Source: CALMUP01 sp035327305
Lineage (GTDB): Bacteria; Verrucomicrobiota; Kiritimatiellia; CAIVKH01
NCBI GenBank assembly: GCA_035327305.1
Contig: DAOLDL010000087.1
Coordinates: forward strand, 1-12,580
DNA length: 12,580 nucleotides
Reading direction: 5' to 3'
Shown: piece by piece, positions 1 to 7,083 of the stretch
Numbering within the stretch: the stretch's first letter is position 1
Layout of the letters: each line of letters starts with the position of its first letter
Made by a program: the position numbers and the translations under genes
The notes under the pieces: model-generated
Database searches by the model: none
The model's input: the letters and a program-made list of their open reading frames with translations, nothing else
Told to the model about the DNA's origin: nothing

Positions 1-1
1 T

Positions 2-193
2 CAGTTGGACAGGGCTTCAACATCCATACCATTGAACATCGCAGAGGGAAACGGCATGTATACGGAGGCAGACCGCTGTCGATTCTTCGATATCGCACGA
101 GGTACAGCGCTGGAATGTCCTGCGTGCCTTGACGTTATGATCGCGAAGAAACGCATGGACTCAACGGAGTCCGGCGCAGGACCCACAGAATGA
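2..193 (+). CDS. Four-helix-bundle protein (23S rRNA intervening-sequence protein family), 5' partial, probably frameshifted
   Basis: The frame is open from the left window edge and reads Q-L-D-R-A-S-T-S-I-P-L-N-I-A-E-G-N-G. This is the signature of the S23/IVP four-helix-bundle family, followed by the equally typical DRCRFFDIARG and ALECPACLDV segments. These small proteins form helical-bundle oligomers; they were first found encoded in 23S rRNA intervening sequences, but many are free-standing, and their cellular role is not established. The start lies outside the window. The reading frame ends at a TGA shortly after the third helix (AKKRMDSTESGAGPTE), so the fourth helix expected in this family is missing. 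In the +1 frame, bases 180-245 encode a tail rich in Asp, Tyr and Glu like that found at the C-terminus of some family members. This suggests an indel in an originally longer gene. Family assignment is confident; functional status is doubtful. Confidence 0.8.
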   Translation, partial: QLDRASTSIPLNIAEGNGMYTEADRCRFFDIARGTALECPACLDVMIAKKRMDSTESGAGPTE

Positions 194-245
194 CGGGAAG
201 TGGGATTACGATTACGAGCAGGATTACGAATATGAGCAGAAATGA
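194..245 (+). pseudogene. Out-of-frame D/Y/E-rich tail of the four-helix-bundle gene
   Basis: Immediately after the TGA of the four-helix-bundle frame, the next frame reads GKWDYDYEQDYEYEQK and then stops at 243-245. It is built from near-repeats of GATTACGA. A low-complexity Asp/Tyr/Glu tail follows the helical bundle in some relatives, so this stretch is best read as the displaced C-terminus of the same gene. The intervening fourth helix is not recognisable in any frame, so a deletion as well as a frameshift is possible. Calling it a remnant is inference. Confidence 0.45.
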
Positions 246-259
246 TTGGGTGTCCCAAT
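245..259. repeat. Short perfect inverted repeat (6-bp stem, 3-nt loop)
   Basis: ATTGGG-TGT-CCCAAT forms a perfect hairpin that overlaps the last base of the displaced four-helix-bundle tail. No T-run follows on either strand, so it is not a canonical intrinsic terminator. It could be a weak terminator or processing hairpin between the convergent genes, or an end of a small lost element. The rest of 260-335 contains another 5-bp inverted repeat (GAGTG/CACTC at about 272-286) and nothing else I recognise. Confidence 0.35.
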
Positions 260-335
260 GTTGAACGCAGGAGTGACCGCCACTCGCTCATGCAATATCC
301 GGCTTCGCCCTCCCCGGAAAAAACTTATACCTGTA

Positions 336-863
336 TTACGCATACTTGAAACGTTGCGCCCACCCGGCGGCGGAGGAAAGCTGGCGGGACTCGGCTATCG
401 CATCGGCTTTTACTTTGCGGTACAAATCGAGATAGCGCTCCAGCACCTTGATAATGTCTTCACCCATCTCCGCGCGGTCAAACAACTCGCCATGGCGTTC
501 ACTGAAATTCATCCGCAACTGTATCCGGGCGGAATGAAGACTCACGCCAAGATCATAATTGGATAATAACAACCTGCGCCGACGATGCGTCTTTCTTCCG
601 CAGGAATCGAGATACCACGTAACGGACCCCAAGGCATCCACGTGCAGTAACTGAAGCACTTTCTTTTCAAGACTCCACATTTTCAGCATGACATCCTCGC
701 TGATTCCAAGAAGCCGCAATTGAACCAGGGTCTTGAAAAACTGACGGTACGCTTCGCTATAGGAACCGCCGTCCAACACTTCCAGATCAAACCTTTGTTG
801 AAGTCCTCGAAGATACAACGGTGACCGATTCACGTAGCGGGCGATATCGTTCAGGGAATACAA
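336..863 (-). CDS. MerR-like helix-turn-helix protein of unknown function
   Basis: The N-terminus (YSLNDIARYVNRSPLYLRGLQQRFDL) looks like a MerR-type winged helix-turn-helix. It is followed by a YSEAY..F..TLVQLRLLGIS segment like the second helical hairpin of that fold, then by a predicted helical and charged C-terminal part (for example ELFDRAEMGEDIIKVLERYLDLYRKVKAD) that could be a dimerisation or effector region. No metal-binding cysteine cluster typical of MerR/CueR is visible. I chose the TTG at 861-863: it lies 4 nt after the CvpA stop, has an upstream AGGAA, and begins translation directly at the HTH. An in-frame ATG at 930-932 would overlap CvpA by 65 nt and add residues (RACSPHLFQ) unlike a domain. 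The gene is last in the argJ-argB-cvpA series and probably co-transcribed. A DNA-binding role is inferred from fold resemblance; its targets are unknown. Confidence 0.7.
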   Translation of the reverse strand: MYSLNDIARYVNRSPLYLRGLQQRFDLEVLDGGSYSEAYRQFFKTLVQLRLLGISEDVMLKMWSLEKKVLQLLHVDALGSVTWYLDSCGRKTHRRRRLLLSNYDLGVSLHSARIQLRMNFSERHGELFDRAEMGEDIIKVLERYLDLYRKVKADAIAESRQLSSAAGWAQRFKYA

Positions 864-867
864 TCGT

Positions 868-1323
868 TTAATTTCCTGGAATAAATGGGGCGAGCAAGCG
901 CGCAAACATCGAATCTTGAGCCACCGTTTCATGGCCGGGCATCCAGGATGCCATGCTGAACAACGTGACCAAACCTCCGGTAAGCAGAAGAGCTTTAAGG
1001 CCGGCGGCCAAAGCCCCGCCCATCGCTTGATACTTACCGGTCACGCGCGCCCGCAACCAAGCCTCCAGCCACAAGCGGAAGCGCCGTAACAACGACCATA
1101 CCGTTACGGATATTCCGACAAACATAGCCGGGTCGGCGAGGCTGGCCTTAATGTTCAACACGTTCGTGATCAGATCGCCAACCATGCTGTATAAACTCGT
1201 ACCCGCCAGCAAGGCAACCGACAAACGCAACAACCGATAAAACTCCGCCGCCAAGCCCTGCCGGTATCCGCGTAAAGCCGCGGAAACCAGCGCCGCCAAT
1301 GCGATGTAGTCAAATCCATTCAT
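868..1323 (-). CDS. CvpA family inner-membrane protein
   Basis: This 151-residue, strongly hydrophobic protein begins MNGFDYIALAALVSAALRGYRQGLAAEF. That is the CvpA-family pattern: a first membrane helix followed by an R/G-rich turn and an acidic residue. Further hydrophobic segments lie at about residues 31-55, 65-80 and 100-126, giving roughly four membrane passes and the family's usual size (about 160). CvpA was named for a role in colicin V production in E. coli; members are widespread and are linked to envelope homeostasis, with no settled biochemical activity. The gene starts 5 nt after the argB stop and is followed after 4 nt by the HTH gene, so all are likely translated from one transcript. 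Sequence divergence within this family keeps the assignment at family level. Confidence 0.75.
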   Translation of the reverse strand: MNGFDYIALAALVSAALRGYRQGLAAEFYRLLRLSVALLAGTSLYSMVGDLITNVLNIKASLADPAMFVGISVTVWSLLRRFRLWLEAWLRARVTGKYQAMGGALAAGLKALLLTGGLVTLFSMASWMPGHETVAQDSMFARLLAPFIPGN

Positions 1324-1328
1324 ACGCG

Positions 1329-2210
1329 TCAGTTCGAAGTCTCGACAATTTCGGTGCCGACGCCCTGGTCCGTGAACAATTCCAGCAGAAGGGAGTGCGG
1401 CATTCCGGCATGTACAAAGTGGACTTTCCGAACGCCGGCCCGCAAGGCGCGAATTGCGCCGGTGACCTTGGGTATCATGCCGCCATCAATAACTTTCCGG
1501 GAAATCAACTCGTCCACATCGCGGGCATCCAGCGTGGATATCAGCGATGACGGATCCTTGGGATCGCGCATCAAGCCGGGTACATCCGACATGAAAACGA
1601 TCTTGCGGGCGCGCAGGGCCACGGCGATAGCCGAGGCCGCGTCATCCGCGTTGATGTTATACAACTTGTCGTCGGGTCCCCACCCCAGCGGCGTGATCAT
1701 GGGCACAATATGAGAATTACTGAAAGCAAGTATGGGTTCGATATCCACATCCACCACGTCGCCCACATAACCCCAATCAAGAACTTCGCCGGTTTCCGGA
1801 TCTTTCTCCGTGTGCTTCACCACCTCGAGGATATCTTCGCCGTAAATACCGCGGGCTTTACAGCCCATAGCCGACAAGGTCTTGACCAACATGGGATTTA
1901 CTTCCCGGTTCAACACCTGTTCCACGACATCCATGGACGCGGCGTCGGTTACACGAAGCCCTCGCACAAAACTCGACTTGATGCCGGCTTCCTTCATCTT
2001 GGCGGAAATGGCCTTCCCTCCGCCATGCACCACGATGGGTCGCAATCCCACGCAAGCCATGAACGCGACATCCTTGAGGATTGCCTCAACGCCGGCCTTT
2101 TCCTCCATGGAACTGCCGCCGAACTTGACGACCACAATATCATTCCGGAAGCGCTGGATATACGGAAGCGCCTCGATCAATACCGCCGCCTTTTCAATCA
2201 GTGGTTGCAT
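1329..2210 (-). CDS. argB: Acetylglutamate kinase
   Basis: ArgB phosphorylates N-acetyl-L-glutamate with ATP to N-acetylglutamyl-5-phosphate, the second step of cytoplasmic arginine biosynthesis. The 293-residue length is normal. Visible amino-acid-kinase motifs are KFGGSS at residues 29-34, HGGGKAI at 62-68, the substrate/nucleotide segment YNINADDAAS at about 184-193, SDVPGL at 208-213 and GGMIPK at 243-248. The N-terminal segment KAAVLIEALPYIQRF matches the extra kinked helix that marks hexameric, arginine-feedback-inhibited NAGKs, so allosteric inhibition by arginine is likely (inference from family knowledge). The ATG at 2210 fits the usual N-terminus. The gene lies 44 nt downstream of argJ and 5 nt upstream of the CvpA gene, as part of one operon. 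Confidence 0.97.
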   Translation of the reverse strand: MQPLIEKAAVLIEALPYIQRFRNDIVVVKFGGSSMEEKAGVEAILKDVAFMACVGLRPIVVHGGGKAISAKMKEAGIKSSFVRGLRVTDAASMDVVEQVLNREVNPMLVKTLSAMGCKARGIYGEDILEVVKHTEKDPETGEVLDWGYVGDVVDVDIEPILAFSNSHIVPMITPLGWGPDDKLYNINADDAASAIAVALRARKIVFMSDVPGLMRDPKDPSSLISTLDARDVDELISRKVIDGGMIPKVTGAIRALRAGVRKVHFVHAGMPHSLLLELFTDQGVGTEIVETSN

Positions 2211-2254
2211 AGTAGCTCGCTATCATATTTTTATTCTCACAGGCAAGGATCAGA

Positions 2255-3451
2255 TCAAATATTAATATCGATATAGGCATGGGCGCAATCGCATCCAAAT
2301 ACATGCGCCGCACCTTTACCGAGATTCAAATTGATTTTTATGGTGAACAATTCCTGGCGTTGAATGGCTTTGATAATATCGACGTTAACCGCGGTGCGCA
2401 GTCCGCCCTTTACCAGCAGTTTGCCATCATAAGCCATGTCGACTTTGTTTTCGACGACTTTTGCCGAACTGTAACCCAGCGCATCCATGATACGTCCGAA
2501 ATTCGGGTAATCGTTGTGCCACGATGTTTTAACCAGCAGGGAGTTGGCCACGGATCGCGCCGCGATATCGGCGTCCTTTTCCGAACGCGCACCCACCACC
2601 TCGACCTTGATAACCTTCTTCGCGCCTTCTCCGTCGCGAATGATCATCCACGCCATCTTCTGGCAAAGCGCCAGCAACGCGGCGGAAAATCGCGGCCATT
2701 GCGGATGTCCGGGCTTGAGGGCGCGGTTACCGGCGGCGCCATTGGCAAACAAAAGCACGGTGTCATTGGTGCTCATGTCGCCATCGACAGAAATCCGGTT
2801 AAAGCTTTCCTTTACCGAGGCCTTGAGCGCCGAGGAAAGCGCCGGGCGATCAACCACCGCATCGGTCGCGATAAAGCACAACATCGTGGCCATGTTCGGC
2901 TCGATCATGCCGGCACCTTTGCACATCACGGAAAGAGTCACCGGCTTGCCGTCGATTTTCAGTTTAACCGATCCGTACTTGGGGCCGTTATCGGTGGTCA
3001 TGATGCCTTTGACCGCACTCATGCCGCCATCCGGCGACAAGGCCGAAGCCAGGGATTCAATTCCGGGAAGTATTTTGTCCATCGGCAATCGCGCGCCGAT
3101 GTGCCCGGTTGAGCAAACATACACGGAAGACGAAGGAACCCCGATTGCCTTGCCTGCGGCAAAGGCCATGGCCTCCGCGTCCAATTCGCCGGCTTTTCCG
3201 GTGCAGGCGTTGGCATTTCCGCTGTTGACCACAACAGCCTGCCCCTTGCCGGATCGGATTCTCCTCATGCAGATTTTCACCGGCGCGGCCTTGACTTGAT
3301 TCGTCGTGAAAACACCGGCCGCAAAAGTGCCGGGAACATCGGAAACCAAAAGCATCATGTCCGGATCGCCGGATTTTTTGATTCCGGCATGAACACCCGC
3401 CGCGCGAAATTTTTTGGGGAGCGGCATTTCGTCTTTAATTGTAATTTTCAT
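2255..3451 (-). CDS. argJ: Glutamate N-acetyltransferase / ornithine acetyltransferase ArgJ
   Basis: ArgJ transfers the acetyl group from N-acetylornithine to glutamate, recycling it in arginine biosynthesis; some members also use acetyl-CoA. The 398-residue chain shows the family layout: an N-terminal GVHAGIKKSGDPDMMLLVSD region, VVVNSGNANACTG near 73-85, and the self-cleavage site KGAGMIEPNMA|TMLCFIATDA. Its Thr at residue 189 would become the N-terminal nucleophile of the beta chain. Downstream are the conserved SVDGDMSTNDT segment, DGEGAKK, and the GCD motif near the C-terminus. The protein stops at Y-I-D-I-N-I. ArgJ usually continues a few residues further to a terminal Thr, so the C-terminus is unusually short. 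Whether the enzyme is mono- or bifunctional cannot be told from sequence. It heads the argJ-argB operon; argC is not in the window. No strong Shine-Dalgarno precedes the ATG. Confidence 0.96.
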   Translation of the reverse strand: MKITIKDEMPLPKKFRAAGVHAGIKKSGDPDMMLLVSDVPGTFAAGVFTTNQVKAAPVKICMRRIRSGKGQAVVVNSGNANACTGKAGELDAEAMAFAAGKAIGVPSSSVYVCSTGHIGARLPMDKILPGIESLASALSPDGGMSAVKGIMTTDNGPKYGSVKLKIDGKPVTLSVMCKGAGMIEPNMATMLCFIATDAVVDRPALSSALKASVKESFNRISVDGDMSTNDTVLLFANGAAGNRALKPGHPQWPRFSAALLALCQKMAWMIIRDGEGAKKVIKVEVVGARSEKDADIAARSVANSLLVKTSWHNDYPNFGRIMDALGYSSAKVVENKVDMAYDGKLLVKGGLRTAVNVDIIKAIQRQELFTIKINLNLGKGAAHVFGCDCAHAYIDINI

Positions 3452-3485
3452 GTCTGATTTTTACTTACTGCGCCATCTGCGGCCA

Positions 3486-3506
3486 TAAACACGATTTGCG
3501 TGTTTA
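3486..3506. promoter_or_regulatory. Inverted repeat in the argJ leader (possible operator or 5'-UTR hairpin)
   Basis: TAAACACG, 5 nt, then CGTGTTTA forms a perfect 8-bp stem about 35 nt upstream of the argJ ATG. Its position suggests an operator or a leader hairpin for the arginine operon. It does not match the ArgR box. The surrounding 3452-3601 stretch is AT-rich and presumably holds the argJ promoter, but I cannot identify a convincing -35/-10 pair. Confidence 0.4.
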
Positions 3507-3601
3507 CCTGTTGTCATCCGCCGGTTTCTATAAATCAGCGGAATTCAAACACAGCCGGGCGTAGTTGCAATACAAATATATTCACGGAAAAGAATTCCCG
3601 A

Positions 3602-3641
3602 CAAAAAAGAACCCCCGGATTCGGCTTGAATCCCGGGGGTT
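3602..3641 (-). terminator. Rho-independent terminator of the rplM-rpsI operon
   Basis: On the minus strand, AACCCCCGGGATTC, a 5-nt loop AAGCC and GAATCCGGGGGTT form a GC-rich stem of 13 pairs with one bulged C. It is followed directly by C-TTTTTT. It begins about 24 nt after the rpsI stop and separates the ribosomal operon from argJ. Confidence 0.92.
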
Positions 3642-3664
3642 GGCGAAAGGGGGGTTCCCTTCGA

Positions 3665-4063
3665 TTAGCGCTTGGAGAACTGGAAGCGCTTGCGTGCGCC
3701 GGGCTGACCGGGTTTCTTGCGTTCCTTCATGCGCGGGTCGCGGGTAAGGTAACCGGCTTGCTTCAAGGCGGCACGGTAAGAAGGATCAATCTGCAACAAG
3801 GCGCGGGCAATGCCATGGCGAAGGGCGCCGGCTTGACCGGAAAGTCCGCCGCCATTCACCAGCGCGATGACATCAAAGCGCTGTTGGGTTCCCGTAATTT
3901 CAAACGGCTGATTGGCGATGCGTTGCAACGTTTCCAAAGGAAGGTACTCTTCCAGGGGGCGTTCGTTGACGGTGAATTTACCCACGCCATTCATCAAGCG
4001 AATGCGGGCGGTGGACGTCTTGCGACGACCGGTAGCAATATGTTCAACCACTTTAGTAGCCAC
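3665..4063 (-). CDS. rpsI: 30S ribosomal protein S9
   Basis: S9 is a component of the 30S head whose C-terminal tail reaches the P-site tRNA. The 132-residue protein carries the family hallmarks: TGRRKTSTARIRL near the N-terminus, FTVNERPLEEYLP, the VNGGGLSGQAGALRHGIARAL core (about residues 69-89), and the basic tail ending in GARKRFQFSKR with the conserved terminal Lys-Arg. The start is GTG at 4061-4063, preceded by a strong Shine-Dalgarno (AGGAAAGG, complement of 4073-4080) at 9-nt spacing. This start gives the usual N-terminus length. The gene lies 16 nt downstream of rplM, the classical L13-S9 pair, and ends in an intrinsic terminator. Confidence 0.98.
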   Translation of the reverse strand: MATKVVEHIATGRRKTSTARIRLMNGVGKFTVNERPLEEYLPLETLQRIANQPFEITGTQQRFDVIALVNGGGLSGQAGALRHGIARALLQIDPSYRAALKQAGYLTRDPRMKERKKPGQPGARKRFQFSKR

Positions 4064-4072
4064 AGCTTATTA

Positions 4073-4080
4073 CCTTTCCT
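4073..4080 (-). promoter_or_regulatory. Strong ribosome binding site of rpsI deciding a GTG start
   Basis: AGGAAAGG on the minus strand lies 9 nt upstream of GTG at 4063, in the short rplM-rpsI gap, and supports GTG as the initiator. Confidence 0.8.
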
Positions 4081-4508
4081 TAAACGGCCAACGCCTGGGG
4101 TTGCTGAGCGATATGAGGATGCTCGGCTCCGGCGTATATTTTCAGCCGCTTTAACTGGTTGCGGCTCTGGTGATTCTTGGGCATCATGCCTTTGACGGCT
4201 TGCTCAATGATGCGGGTCGGGTTTTTCTTGCGGACTTCCGCCGCAGTGAAGGTCTTCAAACCATCCGGAAAGCCCGTGAAATGTTTGTAAAGCTTCTGCT
4301 CTTCCTTGTTGCCGGTCAACTTGACCTTATCGGCATTGATCACCAGGACAAAGTCCCCGCCATCAATATGATTGGCAAAAGTCGGCTTGTTCTTGCCACG
4401 CAAGATGAAAGCGATTTTGGCCGCCAGGCGTCCAGCCGGCTTGCCCGTGGCATCGATAAGATACCACACGCGCTTGATTTGATCTTCTTGAACTAACGTT
4501 GTCTTCAT
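4080..4508 (-). CDS. rplM: 50S ribosomal protein L13
   Basis: L13 is an early-assembling protein of the 50S subunit. The 142-residue chain matches the family in length and motifs: RVWYLIDATGKPAGRLAAKIAFILRGK at residues 14-40, the HIDGGDFVLVINADKVKLTGNK core, YKHFTGFPDGLK, and VKGMMPKN followed by the LKIYAGAEHPHIAQQP segment near the C-terminus. The ATG at 4508 is preceded by GAAGG (complement of 4517-4521) at 8-nt spacing. A sigma70-like promoter lies just upstream, so rplM is first in its operon, followed by rpsI. Confidence 0.98.
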   Translation of the reverse strand: MKTTLVQEDQIKRVWYLIDATGKPAGRLAAKIAFILRGKNKPTFANHIDGGDFVLVINADKVKLTGNKEEQKLYKHFTGFPDGLKTFTAAEVRKKNPTRIIEQAVKGMMPKNHQSRNQLKRLKIYAGAEHPHIAQQPQALAV

Positions 4509-4536
4509 TCAAATAACCTTCACAAAATGAGCCGGG

Positions 4537-4565
4537 AAGATAGCCAACCAGCTCCACCATGTCAA
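4537..4565 (-). promoter_or_regulatory. Sigma70-like promoter of rplM-rpsI
   Basis: On the minus strand, a perfect -35 TTGACA (complement of 4560-4565) is separated by exactly 17 bp from TATCTT (complement of 4537-4542), a 4/6 match to the -10 consensus. Transcription would begin about 20-25 nt upstream of the rplM ATG, leaving a short leader with the GAAGG ribosome site. The rest of 4566-4678, between this promoter and the ligase stop, contains no gene and only a weak hairpin. Confidence 0.65.
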
Positions 4566-4678
4566 TGACACGTTGGTAAAAAAAGCTTATCGCACGTAAT
4601 TATCGCCATTTCCAACGCCTGGCAAAAGGTGATTTACGTCATCCAAGCCCGCCGCCAAAGCACATAGCACACAGCCTA

Positions 4679-5914
4679 TCAACGAGTTGCGGAATCCGGA
4701 GGCGTTGCTTCACGCAGGGAGGCCATCCAAATCGCCAGCAAGGTCCAAAATATCAGGGCCGGTAGAAATGCGAAGAATAAACTGAACTGTCCGTAGACCA
4801 GAAAAGCCATTACGCCCCCACTCGCGCCGGCGGCTACAAACCGTTTGTCACGATCGTTTTTGTTTGGGAATCGCCATATCGCCCGGGCCGTTGCCGTCAG
4901 CATCAGCATGGAAAATGCAATCACGCCCATGTATCCGCTTTGCACACGCAGTTCGATGAACAAATTGTGTGTATGGTCGTAAGCCCGTTCTGCTTCCCGC
5001 CGATGGCGCGGTATTTTGCCGTGAAACTTTTCAAACATCTTGTGACCATAACCAAAACCGACCCACTTCCGGTAAGGCTCCCGTTCCACGCCGTTGTTTA
5101 TAATAATTTCGGCGTCTTTCCAAAGTGCGACCCGGTCGGACGAGCCACCCTGGACGATTCGATCGCGAAAATTTCCGGGTATCGCAATAAACAGCAATGG
5201 CAACATCGCCGCCGCGGTGATGGCGGACATGCGCCAGCGAAACGGCAACGGCGCCAGAAGAACAAACGTGAACACACCAACCGCAAGACCCAGCAAGGCG
5301 CTTCGTGTTTGTAAAAAGTACAACGGAACCAACAACAGGATCAGGATCGCAATATTCAGAAAACGAAGTGATCGCGTGTCGGATCGGAACAAACCCACCA
5401 AGGCCAACAGCCATGCCAGGGCATACGTTCCGGCGGCAATGGTCGGATAGCCCAACAACGAATCGAACCAGCGGCCATCCAGAAGTTCCAGCTTCCCCGT
5501 TACGGCGCTTGTGCTTAATCGAAGCACATCGAGAAGTGAAACAAGACCCATGGCCGCCACAAGCCAATTCAACGTCCTGCCGACGCGTGGCGTTCCCGCC
5601 AGCAAATTAACCACCGCGATGTAGCCGGCCAAGAACTCGATCAGTTTGTTCAGCTGGCGAAAACTGAACGCAGTGTCAATGGAGTGCCATGCGGCAACCA
5701 GGCATGCCGTGAAATAAACAAGTAGCGCCGCCGCAAGCCCACCGGCGTGGATCATCCGGCGATTTCGTATTCCACAAACCACCACCCACAACAACCCCAG
5801 CCAAACCACGGTGTTTTTAAATCCGCTGGTGGGATAAAGAATGACAAATATCAACGTCACAATGGCAATGACGTCCACCAGCCATGACTTACGGCCTGTA
5901 GTTGCATCCGTCAT
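4679..5914 (-). CDS. O-antigen ligase / polymerase-like membrane protein (Wzy_C family)
   Basis: This is a polytopic membrane protein of 411 residues with about ten to twelve hydrophobic segments. Its large periplasmic loop (about 245-315) sits between membrane segments, as in WaaL/Wzy proteins. Family marks are TRSALLGLAVG around residue 203-213, SSDRVALWKDAEII at 258-271, GFGYG at 286-290 and, most telling, HTHNLFIELRVQSGYMG at about 314-330, the H-N-x(9)-G-x-x-G signature of the ligase family. Such enzymes transfer an undecaprenyl-linked glycan to lipid A-core or another acceptor, or polymerise repeat units. Ligase and polymerase cannot be separated by sequence alone. Its ATG directly abuts the stop of the upstream glycosyltransferase (TAA-ATG), which implies translational coupling and a shared glycan pathway. 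Confidence 0.88.
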   Translation of the reverse strand: MTDATTGRKSWLVDVIAIVTLIFVILYPTSGFKNTVVWLGLLWVVVCGIRNRRMIHAGGLAAALLVYFTACLVAAWHSIDTAFSFRQLNKLIEFLAGYIAVVNLLAGTPRVGRTLNWLVAAMGLVSLLDVLRLSTSAVTGKLELLDGRWFDSLLGYPTIAAGTYALAWLLALVGLFRSDTRSLRFLNIAILILLLVPLYFLQTRSALLGLAVGVFTFVLLAPLPFRWRMSAITAAAMLPLLFIAIPGNFRDRIVQGGSSDRVALWKDAEIIINNGVEREPYRKWVGFGYGHKMFEKFHGKIPRHRREAERAYDHTHNLFIELRVQSGYMGVIAFSMLMLTATARAIWRFPNKNDRDKRFVAAGASGGVMAFLVYGQFSLFFAFLPALIFWTLLAIWMASLREATPPDSATR

Positions 5915-7063
5915 TTAGGCGCGACCCAGTAATTTTTGGTAAAGGGCAATGTTGTTTTCGACAAGGCGTTCATCTGAAAAATGTTCGACCACCCTTTCAC
6001 GCGAACGTGATGATATTGCTTTTTTCAGTTCCGGATCACGGATCAGCGAAATCACCGAATCGCACAACGCCGGCACGTCGCCCACCGGCACGACCAAGCC
6101 GTCTACACCATGCCGGATAATTTCCGAAACGCCGCCGACGTCAGCGGCAACAACCGGAACGCCCATCGCCATGCCTTCCTTCACCACTCCGGGTGATGAT
6201 TCCACCCGCAAACTTGGAACCACCATCACATCCATTGCCGCGACTACTTCGGGAATGTCGTTGCGAAATCCGGCAAACACCACATGGTCTTTCAACGGTC
6301 CGGCCAAAACTTCACGCTTCAAGCGATCCTCCTGGTCTCCCTCCCCCGCGAAGACACATACCGCGTCGGGTCGGTGTTTTAGAATTTCCGGCAATGCGGC
6401 CAGAATCAGGTCGTGTCCCTTTTCCTTCGAAATGCGACCTACCAATCCGATACAGAAACGATCGCCCAAATCAAGTTCGCGACGGACTTTTTCCCCGGTC
6501 ACCCGGGCCGGGTCAAACCGATGAACATTGACCGAACTATGAATGACGGTCATCCGGTCGTCGGTGATCGCGCCGGAATCGAACAGGCCCTTCAGCGGAA
6601 CCCTCAAGGCCGCGGCGGACAAAACCACATGATCAATGGCCCGGCGATACAGCCATTGATGAACGAAATCGCTTTTGCTTTTGTGATCGCTGTGGCGCGT
6701 TCGCACCACTTTGGGTTGATTTCTGTGGCGCAAGAGGCCGAAAGCAAGAGCGGTCGGCCAGGTATCCACGGACGTGTGCAGATGAACCACATCGTAGGGG
6801 CTTTCATGTTGCAACCGACGGAACAGCGCGACATCATCCCACAAGGCAAGCGGACGAAATCCGCGCCGGAATTGAAACCGCATGTCGACAGGAATTCCCT
6901 GGGCCGCCGCGCGTTTGGCAATTTCCGAATTTGCCGGCGCACCGAGTGTAACCGGCCATCCCCGCTCCTTCAGTCCACGGCACACGACGATTACCCGGTT
7001 CGATTCCCCGCACCAGAATGTGCGCCCGCTGACGTGCAGGATATGTGGCAGGTTGTTGCTCAT
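5915..7063 (-). CDS. Glycosyltransferase family 4 (GT-B fold)
   Basis: This is a 382-residue, probably cytoplasmic GT-B enzyme that transfers a sugar from a nucleotide donor. The N-terminal acceptor domain contains YDVVHLHTSVDTWPTALA (about 90-107) and VVRTRHSDHKSKS. The C-terminal donor domain contains IGLVGRISKEKGHDLILAAL (about 205-224), VFAGEGDQEDRLK, and the GT4 catalytic/donor element E-x7-E (E288 to E296, in ESSPGVVKE), followed by GMAMGVPVVAADVGGVSEII. The sugar and acceptor cannot be predicted. It lies 20 nt downstream of the MscS-like gene and abuts the O-antigen ligase, so it likely builds a surface glycan or lipid A-core. The ATG is preceded by GGAAAAGG close to the start. Confidence 0.92.
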   Translation of the reverse strand: MSNNLPHILHVSGRTFWCGESNRVIVVCRGLKERGWPVTLGAPANSEIAKRAAAQGIPVDMRFQFRRGFRPLALWDDVALFRRLQHESPYDVVHLHTSVDTWPTALAFGLLRHRNQPKVVRTRHSDHKSKSDFVHQWLYRRAIDHVVLSAAALRVPLKGLFDSGAITDDRMTVIHSSVNVHRFDPARVTGEKVRRELDLGDRFCIGLVGRISKEKGHDLILAALPEILKHRPDAVCVFAGEGDQEDRLKREVLAGPLKDHVVFAGFRNDIPEVVAAMDVMVVPSLRVESSPGVVKEGMAMGVPVVAADVGGVSEIIRHGVDGLVVPVGDVPALCDSVISLIRDPELKKAISSRSRERVVEHFSDERLVENNIALYQKLLGRA

Positions 7064-7083
7064 GCCTTTTCCAAAGCCAGGCC

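Noticed and set aside
2279..3299. Long plus-strand open frames opposite argJ (277 and 261 codons)
   Set aside because: They are antisense to a clearly conserved argJ frame, have low-complexity His/Arg- or Ser/Pro-rich composition and resemble no family; they reflect codon bias of the opposite strand.
3575..3600. Possible ArgR box (TGAATATAT half-site) upstream of argJ
   Set aside because: Only one half resembles the ArgR consensus, and the second half and usual spacing are missing.
4566..4678. Intrinsic terminator for the O-antigen ligase gene
   Set aside because: A GG(A)TGA/TCACC hairpin followed by TTTT and a separate T7 run exist on the minus strand, but the stem is short and bulged and the T7 run has no stem before it.
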